A stretch of 64,000 bases of DNA from Plasmopara viticola (Eukaryota > Oomycota > Peronosporomycetes > Peronosporales > Peronosporaceae), in contig MBPM02000007.1 of assembly GCA_001695595.3 (NCBI GenBank), positions 682,001 to 746,000 on the forward strand. The letters run 5' to 3'. The notes beneath the pieces are model-generated. The model ran no database searches. It was given only the letters and a program-made list of their open reading frames with translations, and was not told the DNA's origin. Made by a program: the position numbers and the translations under genes. Shown one piece after another: positions 1 through 12,200 of the stretch (position 1 is the first letter of the stretch; each line of letters starts with the position of its first letter).

Positions 1-1
1 G

Positions 2-3000
2 ACGAAGCGCAATTATGCTGACGACGAATGGCAAGCGATGGCAGAGATCATTTATTATGTGAAATCGGTGGTACAGATCTTGCGTGAGAATCGTCCTCAA
101 CTCACACGATGCGTACACCGGGACGTGTATCAGAAAGTTCAAGTATTTGTGCAACACACGCTGCTCCCGATACTTCATCGCGCTGACAAGCGCAAATTAG
201 CGTGTACAAAGCTTCTTCATGACATTCGTATAATGGTACGTTTTTATTTCTAGTTGAAATGGTGTGATGGCTTAATCGATCTAGTTATTATGGCGTGATG
301 CTGATCCGGCTGATAGTGCGGTGACTGGATGGATAGCGAGCTTCTTTCGAGTGATTATAAAAAGAAACGCAAGGAACGCAAGCTCCCGCAAATACCTGAC
401 AGAAGAGCAAGTGTCACTTTGTGCCAGATTTGGATGCTTCGAACCACAATCGATTCCATAGTAGCAAAGCGCTCACTGGGTTGCTTGAACACCAAATCGT
501 CGACTTCATCCGTACGATTTTCCTCTAGAAAAGATTTTGACAGGTACTGCTTTGAAGTGAGTCTAGCAAACGATTTTTTTCCTTTGAATTGATTTTGCTT
601 TGCTTGACTTGTGACTAGCTCAGATGCGAAAACTCTGCTAGACTTTTATCGCAAAGCTGGTGCTTTTCCCGTTTTGCTGGATTTGAATGCTACACTTACC
701 GAGTTAAGTGACTTTTCTGATCTCTGGTTTCGAGAGCTTTGTGTCGAGTGGGTCAAGTCTGCTCAAATTCCAGCTGAAATTTCACTTCCCTGGCTGTTAA
801 TCGAACGTTGTCTGGATAGTACTTCATCATTTAAGGAACCGGTGCTCGCTATATTGGATGCATACAACGATGCTGGAAACCGGTCGCTATATCAACTTCA
901 GCAGCAGCACCTTTACGATGAAATCGAAGCTGAAGGGAAGCTTTGTTTCGACCATTTCGCGTTTACTCTTGCTGAACGAGTGTATCTTCATTACAAGACC
1001 CTAGCGGCACGAATTACGCGTCGACATTATCTTCAATGTGGCAGCCTGAAGTGCAAGACCTATTGCCTCCAAGATTGTTCGGTTTCTACATTGACTTCAG
1101 CTCTTGTTATGGAGGAGGATGCTGAAAATGATGATGGAAAGTACCGATCATTTCTTACCCAAAGACACATAAGCCTCTTCGGGCGTAGCTACAACCTTGC
1201 ATTTCAGCTCAGCCAACGCGTTAATGCTCTGGTGTTGAAAGACTTGGAAAACTGGTTTACAAAGTTTGAAGCTAGCGATATTACGTCGTATGTAGCTATG
1301 CTTGGTCTGTTAAATATGTTGAAGTTGACTCACACTTCATTGGCGCTTCTTCGGTTGGATGAGTTCATCGACTTATTCGAAGCAACAAACGACGAAACTA
1401 TGGGCTGTTGGTTGCAAACCAAAGCTAACGCTGGGAATCCCACTCGGTCTCGAATACACGAGCAGATTTCACAATCGGTCGTCACTGATCTATGCCAGTA
1501 TTTCTGCCTAAATTTTGACGAAAGACGCTTTATTCGAATGGAGCTACACGAAGCTTTAACGACGCCAATTGGTAACCAGTTTGCCCATGAAGAACGATTA
1601 AGAAAAGCTAAAAGAACCCGCTCGCTAAACAAAAGCATTTTCCAAGGCAAGATTGACGATCTAGCGGCCAAAAAAGCTACATATTTTTTGCTGGAACGAA
1701 CAATTGCTAGAAGCCATCGTGTGTTCTTCGGGTAAGAATGACAGGTCGTGCAACTGGGAGCAGTTCACTTATTTTTGCTACGAATTGCACAGAGAAGCTC
1801 ACGCTGAAGCGATTTGTGAACTGTTATCGCATCGAGAGCTGATCGATGTTGCAAATGACTGCATTCATTTTGCCGCAGCGAAGGTTTGCGAGACTAATTA
1901 ATGTACGCACTGGAAGGACAAACATTCTAAACAATTGTGGTACAGATAGAAGACGTGTTGGCACTGTGCGTACCGGCGTTGGGCATGGCTATCCCGCCAT
2001 TTCGCCTTCCTCGCTTTATGTACCGGACGGAAGGTTGGTTTGTGAATCATTCGATTGTAATTGATTACTCTTAATGTAGCTGTGACTGTTCACGTGTGTA
2101 GGGTGCTATGGATACTTTGAGGGCAAATTTAGCCACCTTCTGGACTCCGATGAACTCGAGGCTCATATATTTCATTGTTTTCGAGAAATTGGCAACGCGC
2201 TTGTGTTTCTCTATGTGCTTACAAGTGTTTTGGTGAGTGAAAGAACTTCTTACCCTTAAACAAGTGCGTTGCTTACTCTTTCCACGCTGCGCAGAAAGCC
2301 GAAGCGATTCCGACAAGACCAATGCCTCCGTCCGATACTTCAAAATCTTCAGATGAGCGACAAACAAATTTCTTTCATTGTGCACTTGAACGCATTGAGC
2401 ACATGCTAAAAGAGTCGGGGATTGCGCGTGAATGGGAAGCTCAGCCAGATTCACAACCAGAAAAAATGCCGAACCCTTCAAGTTTTTACCATGTATGGTG
2501 CGCCATTGAATTTCTCAGCTGCAGTCGTCCACGTTCATGTGCAACGGAATTTTCATATCAGAAATATGCTTCTTTATCGTTACGTGGCCTGTTTGGAGAT
2601 GGCGTGCAGTTTGCTGGTTGCACTCTTGTGCATCTGCTTGGTCAACGAAACCTTTACGACCTCTGGAACGTCAGCCAACACATCATTGAAGTTCACCAGT
2701 GCGAAGAAGTCAAAGCAACCTGTGATGAAGTAATAATACAAGTTGCAAGTAAGAAAAGCCGACGCACGAGCGATGTGCCCAGCGTGCAAAGTCCTGTGGG
2801 AACACTTGACCGAGAAATGGAGGAAAAGACTCTTTGGTTTGTCAAGAACGCCCTTGCGATGCGTGCGACTTCTGAACAAATCTTTTATACGCTTGAAACG
2901 ACGTGGCCATCAAAGATTACGGCGCCACTTTCCTTCACACCACCGCCGTGCTCTTTACCAGAAAATCCTATCCTATCTTCATTGTCAACATCGCACGATC

Positions 3001-3032
3001 AAGGCAATTCGGTGCAGGTCGACCTAAAATAA
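2..3032 (+). CDS. CYFIP: CYFIP/Sra-1-like WAVE (SCAR) complex subunit, 3' part, with one frameshift
   Basis: This is the C-terminal portion of a CYFIP/Sra-1/PIR121 protein, the WAVE-complex subunit that binds Rac and restrains Arp2/3-driven actin assembly. The 5' end lies outside the window. I place exons at 2-235, 317-543, 619-1883, 1946-2033, 2102-2232 and 2295-3032, with introns of 62-81 nt (GTACGT, GTACTG, GTTTGC, GTTGGT, GTGAGT donors). Family landmarks are LYDEIEAEGKLCFDHF, TQRHISLFGRSYNL, FREIGNALVF, FYHVWCAIEFLSC and GLFGDGVQFAGC, in the order seen in animal CYFIP. Within the third exon the frame shifts by one base at the GGG at 1730-1732. Upstream reads ..HRVFFG then stop at 1733-1735. 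Downstream the frame starting GKNDRSCNWEQF continues. Every intron joining the two frames would be implausibly short. The family call is firm; whether the gene is intact is uncertain. Confidence 0.85.
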
Positions 3033-3090
3033 ACTTAAACCATCACACAATCTAGACAACAGCTCGTCAACACAACTTTATATAAAATTC

Positions 3091-3815
3091 TTAAGACAAC
3101 CAGTATGCCGAGAGAGTGGCGACAATAAGCACGCTTCCAATCAAGTACACGGCCGCGGACCAATCATCTATTGCCCCTGCCTTCTCCGACGCCGCATTTT
3201 TAGTAATAGACGTTGCTGATCCATTGTCTGGTGCCAATTGCCGCAACAATTCTTGCGCTTTTTTCTGCTCCTCCTGCAACGCAACGAGGTCTGGAAACAG
3301 CTTTCGGAACGTCGCGTTCGTGCAATTCGTCTCTAACGACACCGCGGCATACTTGCGCTTCTGACTGTCGGTAGTATTAAGACTTCCCAAAGTTGCCTGC
3401 TGTTCTAGCTAAAGAATGAACCCCGTGAGTTGCATATTCGTTCGCAAGTATAGTGCAGTAATCGCCGTACCATGAACGAGTAGAGGCCCGTGAGGATGGA
3501 ACTGACAGACCACATGGGATTCCACGTCTCTGGGTGAAAGTCTGACATGCTAAGACACAAGCGCTGATTCGTCTTGAAACGACCGTTCGGCGTGATCATC
3601 ATGACAGACGGAGGCTTCATTGGGTATTCGGGCGGGAACTTGAGCTTGCCGTGGTAGTACCCACCTTCGTAGGGCGTGCCCTTTGTACCAGTAATGACGT
3701 AGTGCCACTCGAGAATATTATTTTCAAGAGGCACTGCTTGGATGTACTCGACAGGCTTGCGCTGCATCGCTAGATACTCCTTGCGCAAGCGCTTCGTTGC
3801 CATTACGGACGCCAT
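3091..3815 (-). CDS. UBE2J2: Ubiquitin-conjugating enzyme E2, UBC6/UBE2J2 type, tail-anchored
   Basis: ER-anchored ubiquitin-conjugating enzyme of ER-associated degradation. Coding exons are 3815-3471 and 3408-3091, with a 62-nt intron (donor GTACGG, acceptor TTTAG); the product is 220 aa. The UBC fold spans about residues 5-150. It has the UBC6-type TPNGRF instead of the usual HPN, and the catalytic cysteine lies in RLCLSMSD. PETWNPMWSVSSIL and GSLNTTDSQKR are also UBC6 hallmarks. A charged linker is followed by a single hydrophobic C-terminal segment (AAVYLIGSVLIVATLSAYW), the expected tail anchor. The open frame extends to 3830 only through a GTG, so the first ATG at 3815 is used. The next ATG (3803, MATKRLRKEY) matches the yeast Ubc6 start and is an alternative. 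The gene is tail-to-tail with the CYFIP gene, with under 60 bp between stop codons. Confidence 0.92.
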
Positions 3816-4366
3816 AACTTTCCACTTCACGTCGACATGTAAACACGTGGTTTTAGAAATGTATAGTGAAGTACGTAGTAAAGTGATGCAATGATACCAC
3901 CATATGTGAGTATAAAGAGCACTTCAAAGTATTTTCTCATTGCGACTGCAAATTCTAATAACCATCACGTATACTATACACGTATAGCGTAAAAATTGCT
4001 AACAAGGATTGAGCTAAACAGCTTAGAGCGACTTCCACGTCTTCGCGTGGAAATCAGACATGCTTGAGCTTTTAGACTGATTGAGCAAAACAACCGCTAG
4101 GCCTGCACATGCTCACAGACAGAAGTTTCACGAGTAATCGGGTAGAACCTCAATTTTTTTAGTGATTTTCAGTGGCAGTGCACAAATATGATCCTGGTTG
4201 TCATCCCGCCAACTCTTTTAATTGGTTCAAACAAATATATCTTGTGTGATGTCATACTAAATCTTACCTCTATACAATGTACACCTTCACGCTTCGTCGG
4301 GTGATGGCATTATGATCAAATTATATAGGTAATTAGTACACAGAGTAGAACTGAAAGCTTTCCTTT
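3816..4366. other. Divergent intergenic region between UBE2J2-like and POLA1 genes
   Basis: About 600 bp lie between the starts of two divergent genes, so both promoters must be here. The stretch is AT-rich with no open frame of interest. The only recognisable signal is the E2F/initiator-like cluster at its right edge, annotated separately. Confidence 0.6.
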
Positions 4367-4386
4367 TTTGGCGCGCGCATTCCGCA
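4367..4386 (+). promoter_or_regulatory. E2F-like site overlapping an oomycete initiator-like motif upstream of POLA1
   Basis: TTTGGCGCGC at 4367-4376 fits the E2F/DP consensus TTTSGCGC. GCGCATTCCGCA at 4375-4386 matches the published oomycete initiator core (GCTCATTYYNCA) with one mismatch. Both sit about 30-50 bp before the DNA polymerase alpha ATG. E2F control of replication genes is established in animals and plants; that it applies here is inferred. Confidence 0.45.
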
Positions 4387-4417
4387 TCGGATTCACAAGC
4401 GCATAGTGAAGACTACC

Positions 4418-7400
4418 ATGAGCTCACGACGTGCAGGCGCAGGTTCTAGTCGCAGCAGCTCGAGCCGCAAGCAAGCGTTGGAGGAAATCAAACGCATGCG
4501 TGATGGTGACGCGCTGGAAGAGATCGTTAGCAGTAGCTCCAGTCGCTTGGCGCAGTACAAGCCTCAGGAGGAAAGCATTTACAAAGCCGTGACTGAACAG
4601 GAGTACGAGGAGCTTGTGCGCCAGCGCCGTCAAAGTCTTCCCTTTGTAGCAAATGATGATGGAGAAATGGGCTACTATGACGATGGTGAAGAGCAGTTTT
4701 TTGAATCCGACCCGGAGGATGATAGCGTAGATGCCAAGGACGATGACGACTCAGTCGCGGGAAAGAAACGCAGTGCTGGCGCGCTCTCTTCTTCGTACAT
4801 ACGACGGGCAAAGAGGATGCAGCGCGCTAAGCTTGGCGGTGGAGAGGGACAAAAGATTACCAACATGTTTTTTTCTACGTCAAGTGGCAAGACCAAGAAC
4901 AATAGCGCTGCTCCCGGTGGTATTAAGAGGACTAATGCCACCAAGGATATTGATCTTGATAGTATGCTGGACGATTTGACAAGTAACCCTACAGAGTCGA
5001 GGTCGGCGTATGCGAGACCAGTGTCCTTCTCTACGGGGTCCTCCATGTTCAGTAGCGAAACGTCCGGGTTTACTGCTAGGAAGCCCCTACCAGCCGTAAG
5101 TTCATCTAGCAAAAGAATTAATTGTGTTAGAGAAGAGGAGCAGGATACGGCTGATTATGGTGATAGCGCATATGAGCCGGAGGATGTAGACGAACCAATG
5201 GAGGGAGTGAGCGCTGATGAGAAGGATCGTGCGATGGTGGACACTGAAGAAAACGATGAAAGCTCTTCTAAGAAAGAAAAGACGTCTGAACCTGCTAAGC
5301 CGGTCATGAGTAAGCGAGAGATGATGCTTCGGAAAGCGCGTGAACAACGCCTGCAGACTTCAGGGCCCACAGCGAGAGCTCTGGCTGCTCCGGCGACGCT
5401 GAAGCAGTCTGGAGATAATGCCATGAGCTCGGTGCCTTCCAATGAAGTTCCCGAATGGTGGCAGGTTGCTAGTGATGAATCAAACGTCACAATGACGGAA
5501 GCCTCGGCGGCTGACAATGCGGAGCCTGAGACTGTGCTTAGCGCTGCAGACTCGATTCAAATGTACTGGATGGATGCTGTTGAAGTGCGCGAGCGCCCAG
5601 GCAAAGTTTACCTTATCGGTAAGATGAAGGTTTCAAGCCCTGAAGGCTCAAATCAATCTTCCACATGCAGGAGTTGCTGCGTGGTTGTAAACAATTTGCA
5701 ACGATACATGTATCTTGTTCCAAAAGGCACTCCACTGGTTGAGCTGAGTAAGACGGACCAGCAGGATGCGTGGATGGCTATGCACGAAGAGATTTACAAC
5801 GTTTTAATTCCCTCTTGCATTACTAATAAACGTGACCAGGAAGCTTTCAAAACAAAACTTGTGGAGCGCAATTACGCTTTCGAGGAGGCGAATATTCCAC
5901 GAGGCAAGAACTTATATTTGAAGGTAAAGTACCCTGCTCGTTACCCCTTTCCCTCGGCAGATTCTTGTTCTCGTGGTGGGAAGACTTTTGAACGCATTTG
6001 TGGAGCCTTTACTAGACCCCTTGAGAATTTTTTGCTTACTCGTCGGCTTTTGGGACCGGGATGGGTAGAGATCAAAGGTGTCCGTAAATGCACTGAGGCT
6101 GTCAGCTTTTGCAAAATGGAATTCGAAACTTTTGACCCCAAAAATGTGAGTCCTATTGCCAGCGGTATGGCACCCCCTTCCTTGACAATCATGAGTCTTA
6201 GTATCAAGAGTGTTTGCAATCCTAACACTGGCAAGCACGAGGTGGTTGCGCTTTCAGCGATCACTGAGAGTGATATCAGCGCAGATGGCGCCGGTATAGG
6301 TTCAAAGGGGGTGCAGCATACACTTTCGCACTTTACTGCCATTCGTCCATTGGATGGAAATAATGGTTTTCCTCAGGCGTACGCTGAAGCAGTTCAAAAA
6401 GACGACCGCTTTGGCATGAAAATGAAAAACAATGCGTTGGGAATCAACAGTGAGCGTCTTCGTGTGGAGATCAATGAGCGTGTAATGCTCAGCTATTTTC
6501 TCACGCGTGTGCAAAAAGAAGATCCGGACGTTATTGTCGGCCACAATTTGCACAAGTACGCCTTGGAATTGCTGATTTCGCGAATTGACAATTTCAAGCT
6601 GGGTGGAATGTGGTCAAAGCTCACCCGGCTTCGTCGTGGTCGTCTCAACCCAATGAATGTAGGGGAAGGATGGAATGAGTACAGAATGGATGATATGGTG
6701 AATGGCCGACTTTTCTGTGATACCTATGTGTCGTCAAAAGAGTTGCTGCCTTCACAGAACAATTACACGCTCTCATACTTGGTGGAGCGGCTTTTACACA
6801 AACAGCGACTGGACGTTGAAATGACTGAGGTTCCTCAAATTCTTCTTGGTGGTCCTGACAACTTTGTGAAGTTCCTTCGCCATACGCTTGACGATGCTAT
6901 GTTTGTGCTACATTTGATGCACAAATTGGAAATTTTACCACTTTCAAAGCAACTTGCCAACCTATGCGGGTACTTGTGGACGCGCACGCTGGAGGCAAAC
7001 AAGCGCGCAGAGCGGATTGAGTATCTACTGCTTCATGAGTTTAGCCGGTCAAAGAACAAATTTATTGTTCCAGAGAAGTTTAAGACTAGAACCGAAGCGG
7101 ACAAGTCGAGCAAAAGGCGAGAGGCGTCGTATGCAGGTGGTATGGTGTTTGCTCCTAAAAAAGGTCTTTACGACAATTTCGTGGTGCTGCTGGATTTCAT
7201 GAGTTTATACCCTTCTATCATTCGAGTATGTATGCAGGCTGTGCTCTGAATTTCTTTGTGAAAACTAACGCTACTTTGTATTTGACTTCAGGAATATAAT
7301 ATTTGCTTCACCACAGTGGAGCGGCAGCTGAATGAGGACGTATCGAGTGCGCCTTCGTCATTAAACAAAAAAAAGAAAAGAAAGCTTATGCTTTCACCCG

Positions 7401-9279
7401 AAAATGAAAGCGTAATGGACTGCGAGGACATGGATCAAAAATTTGATAACTCGATTAATGACTCGGAGATTCCACCTTTACCAAGTAGCGCAAGTGAGCC
7501 TGGCATTTTACCCGCTGTGATTAAACGTTTGCTTGAGTCGCGTAAGCAAGTAAAGCAGCAATTGAAGATTGAGCAGAAAGCGGGTAATATTGAGAAGGCT
7601 GGTTTGCTCGATATCCGTCAGAAGGCCATTAAACTGACGGCAAACTCAATGTACGGATGTTTGGGATTTCGCTTCTCGCGATTTTATGCAAAGTCCATCG
7701 CTGCTCTGATTACATCGACCGGGCGACAAACATTGCAGCGTGCAAAGGAAGTAGCTGAACAAGAGTGTGGTTACGATGTGGTTTACGGTGATACAGATTC
7801 TATTATGGTTGATTCCCGTACAGAAAACCTTGCGGAGGCTAAGCGCATCGGTCGCGAAATTCAGTCCCAATGCAACAAGCATTTTAAGCTGCTAGAGCTT
7901 GAGGTAGACTACATCTTTAAGCGTATTCTGCTGTTGAATAAGAAAAAATACGCTGCGTTGGTGCTGAAGGAAGAACTTGGTGGTGAGCCTACCTTTGAAA
8001 AAGAAGTGAAAGGGCTTGATATGGTGCGACGTGATTGGTGTGTTATCTCAAAGGCTATAGGGAATGAGATTCTCGACTTTATCTTGTCTGGGAAATCGCG
8101 TGACGAGGTGGTGGAGAGTATTCATGAACATTTGGAGCAAGTTGCCGAACGCATGCGATCAGGAAAGGAGCCAATTGAACAGTACGTCATCACAAAGAGT
8201 CTGAATAAACAACCTGAGCAGTATCCAGATCGTGCGAAGCAATACCATGTTCAAGTCGCGCTTGCTTTGCGTGCTATGGGCAAGCCGGTTGGTGCAGGTA
8301 CCCATATTCCATATGTGCTCTGTAAAGAGGAAGAACCTGGCAGTGGACGCCATGCTTACCACCCTGACGAGGTGAATCGTGCTAACGGAAAGCTCAATAT
8401 TGACGTTGAGTGGTATCTTGAATCACAAATTCATCCACCAGTGAACCGTTTGTGTGCTCACATTGAAGGAACGTCAAGCCCGCAGCTAGCTCACTGTTTG
8501 GGCCTCGACACGGCCAAGTTTTCACATTCAGCAACTCAGTTCGGCGAAGAAAACGACGGTGGCGACGCGATCCCAAGCGTACTGCAGAGTGACGCGGATC
8601 GATTTAAGGACTGCGTTCCTTTGGTAATTTCTTGCGACCAGTGTAAGATGGCTAGCACTTTTCCTGGCGTGTTCACTGCTTCTGAAAATGTAAACTCCGT
8701 ATCGAGCGGATTGCATTGTACAGTGTGCAAGGCGGATTTTTGGGGCTTTGACAAGGAGGGAATTTACGGAAACGTAGGCGATGATCTCGAAGCGGTACTT
8801 TCCAACCGTCTTCACATTGCGACGCGGCAAGCGACAAAAAGGTATTACGAGGCTTGGACAGTTTGCTCCGACGTTACTTGCAAGACTCGGACACAAAAGC
8901 AATCACTTCGTGGAAATGGAAATATATGTTCAGCCCCTGGTTGCAGAGCAATAGTCACTTTCGAGTACCCTGACAGCGCTTTGTATACGCAGCTCAAGTA
9001 TTTTGAGTCTTTATTCGATGTGGAGCGTGCACAAAAGAAGATCCAAGAGCAGAAAACGCGCGCATCAGATGCGACTTCTACGTCAGAGCCACCTTTTCTA
9101 TCTGAGCGCCATCGTGCTGTGCTGCAGAAACTACTATCGCAAGCCGAAGCGGTAAAAGATTTTTTTTTGCTTGAGATTGAAGTGTTTCTAACAAATGGCT
9201 TGTTTGTCAATCACAGGCTGTTCACCGCAACGATTACAATTGGGTCAAACCATCCATCTGGCAAACGCTTTTTACATGA
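4418..9279 (+). CDS. POLA1: DNA polymerase alpha catalytic subunit (family B polymerase)
   Basis: Catalytic subunit of DNA polymerase alpha-primase, which extends RNA primers at origins and on the lagging strand. Exons are 4418-7225, 7292-9151 and 9217-9279, with introns of 66 and 65 nt, giving about 1,576 aa. The N-terminal ~80 residues match the p180 N-terminal domain (QALEEIKRMRDGD), followed by an acidic, low-complexity linker. An exonuclease-like domain contains DPDVIVGHNL; its first motif is MSLSIKS without acidic residues, as expected for the proofreading-deficient alpha family. Polymerase motifs are DFMSLYPSII (near residue 926), KLTANSMYGCLGF (near 1050) and YGDTDSIM (near 1101). The C-terminus has two four-cysteine zinc modules, CDQC..CTVC and CSDVTC..CSAPGC. 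The open frame begins at 4406 with GTG; the first ATG is 4418. The last intron is inferred because splicing yields the ending AVHRNDYNWVKPSIWQTLF; unspliced reading ends at 9310. Confidence 0.95.
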
Positions 9280-12200
9280 GGACATGCCTGCATTGGTCAC
9301 TTTGATGTAAAGAGCAGTGCTACGGGAGTTACATTGTATGAATGCATAGATAAAAATGTTTGACTAATATGGGGCTTGATCAACTTAAGCTTGTAGAATT
9401 TACTCGTATTTCGTAGGTGCATTGATTGTGCCATGCTTAGACGTAGCTTCGGCAATGTAATGATCGTCGACTGAATATTCTAAAATTCGATGCAAACATT
9501 GTTATATCGATTATTGTTGGCTTAAATCAAGGCAATATGGGCTTTCATGATTCTCCGTTGTAATTGCTCAAGCTTTTGAAGTGATTCAAAGAACTAAGCG
9601 GCTGATGACTCCGTGCAGCAGATCGGTCGTGAGCGTAGGTGGCTCTACGTTTTGAGGCATAAGAATTATCGGCCTTGGCTAGACCAGTAGACAGCTCTAT
9701 CTGTCAACAATGCAAAGCTTTATGAAGACTTACAACAAGGATGATTGTGCCCCAGCTTCTGACTATATCCAAGTTTTTACTAATGGAGAAAATGGTATTG
9801 TTGAAAAAAGGTACCCCCATCTCAAAGCAAGCCTTGATAATCGTCGTTCGTCTACAATACCCTTTGGTTCTATAGTGAGATAACTTTTCGTGTACGGGCT
9901 TAGATCGGACGCAGAGGAGTTCAATAAGCGACAGTACTCAAATCTTTTGGAAATCTCTACTAAGCTGTTATTAGACAAATGCAAATCCTTTACCCAAGGC
10001 GTGCTCGAGGCTCGAGCCGAGTAAACAAATTTTAGGTGCGTGAGCATCTGTTAACCAAAGCCACGCAAGGCAGATGCTCACGTTGGCTTTCGGTCTGATG
10101 CTTGAATTTACAGGGCCCAACGGAAGGCTGCTCGTGCCAATGCGAAAGAACTCCCTTTGAACGTTAACGTATCGTAAATTATTCCACGCAAAGAGAATTG
10201 GACGGAAGACAATTTTTGTGAGGGCACTGCCATGAGTCTTGGAAACGAAGTGTTTGATGTGTAGAGATCTAAGCAACCGAAACCCACACGCCAGGACTAA
10301 GCTGATTTAGGAGCAGGATGCCGGCCTCAACGAGCGATTGCAATCGGAAAATATTCTCGTATGTAAGCAGAAGACAAGGCCTTTCAAACTAATGGTTAAT
10401 TTGCTTATTGTCACGGCTTAAAAAAAAACTGCTGCCGCTTCTTCGTAAGAGCCAGAGCCATTGCGTAAAGCCAAGCTCCAATACTGGGCGGTATTTGTAT
10501 TGATAGAATGAATCGAAGATATCTAAAAAATACAAGAAGTGAAAGAACAAAATGCCACCTTCATGTGAGCCGCAGCAAAGAAACTAATCAAAATGTGAAC
10601 GTACTAAATCCATTCGGTACGCCCAGGAGTCTCGATTTTTGCGTGAACCAGCAAAAGTCTACAAGTTTTTAGCTTTTCTCGTATTGCCTTCAGAAGTCGA
10701 AGAGGATGTGGCAATATAGTGATAATTTAAACGAAGTTGCCGAAGGAGTATCGAAGATCTTATGGCATATCAAGTCACTTGGCACTCACTGGGTTGGCAA
10801 CTTTCCACCCTTATTCAAATTTATATTACCAAATACGTGTTGTTATTAAAAAAATTTGAGCTCTGTCCGATATTTGAAGGCTTTGAAATGTTGCAAAAGA
10901 TGACTTGATTAAAAAAATCACCAGAGTGAGAATCAAAATGTTTCGAGCGGTACAAAGTAGACATTTGAATAATTTTTCACATGTAATCATATGGTCTGTA
11001 CAGTGTGAGTCCTCCCCTCACTTGCGAAGGAATTGAAAGAAGATGGATGATGAGATCGACGTCAAGCGCTTGCAGAAAAAGAGGTGTGTAAGTGGAACGT
11101 AAGCCGTCACTACCATCAAATTGATTGCATTCCTTCAGTCAGCATGCGCCCGCGTCAGCATCTGTGGGGCACATTAAGTGTGCCAGTGCAAAAATAGGGT
11201 GCGTGGTTTGTAGTTTTGCTTTGTTTCTAAAATGTAACGGTTGCGTGTGGTCTGTCAATTTGTTCACAAGGCCTTCGTTTCTTACCTCTCCCACTTCGCA
11301 AATAATTTTGAATTCTGACTGCGTACTACCAATTTAATTGTCCGGTCTAATACATGCTTACACAGATGACAAGTCTTCTGCTTATGAGCTTGTCACAGCC
11401 AGTCCGATCTTAAAACGGATTATGTCAATACGCACCTTTTTTGGCTACATATGTGTTCGTGAATTTCAATTCAAATCAGCTTTCGGCATTTATCTTATCC
11501 CTAAATATCGTTAAAGCTTTTACAAGAGACGCTAAATTGCTTTGTCGTGAAACCCTTGTCAAAATTAGCCGTTCCGTTGCGTGCGCAACTTTGAAGCGCT
11601 TACAGAACGCTGGCAATCTTGTAATCGCCGGCATTGTGGATTAGGTAAAAATTGTTAACTGAATTACCATTCACATTGTCGAAGCAATTGTTATCTTCCT
11701 GTTGTATTCGACGACGATGTAAAATTTGACTGTGTTGAAAATATTGTGATAGCTCCAAAAAATACATTTAAATATTGCTTCTCTATACAGTCTTTCTCCG
11801 TCTACGCGCATCGTATGACTATACTTAGCACAAGAACACATACAATGCCATCCAAAAATTTACATATCAAAGTAGAGTGTCGACGTAATCGGGACCACTA
11901 ATATTGTTTTGGACTGTTCCGCCTCCTGTAGCTATTCTGCCCTCCCTGTCAGCTTCCATCACTTGCCAATTCAAAGCTACAAGTTTGCTCGTACTATATG
12001 CTCAATGTTCTTGTGCACAAATTTGAAAATGAATTACTACTTAAGATTTTGTTCTGCAATTATTGCCCTGTAAGGTAGTTTTACCGGCTAAGGTTCGACG
12101 CCTTTTATATGCTGGGAACGCAACTGCGTCTACGACTCGAAAAGATCGTAAGAGTTAGCTTCAAGTTTGAAATTCTGCGCCTTGTAAAACTTGCAAAGAA

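Noticed and set aside
1330..1671. 113-codon minus-strand frame inside the CYFIP exon
   Set aside because: Shadow of conserved plus-strand coding sequence.
1732..1744. A 13-nt intron restoring the CYFIP frame
   Set aside because: It has GT..AG ends and would restore the frame, but it is far below any spliceable length; the other introns placed here are 62-81 nt.
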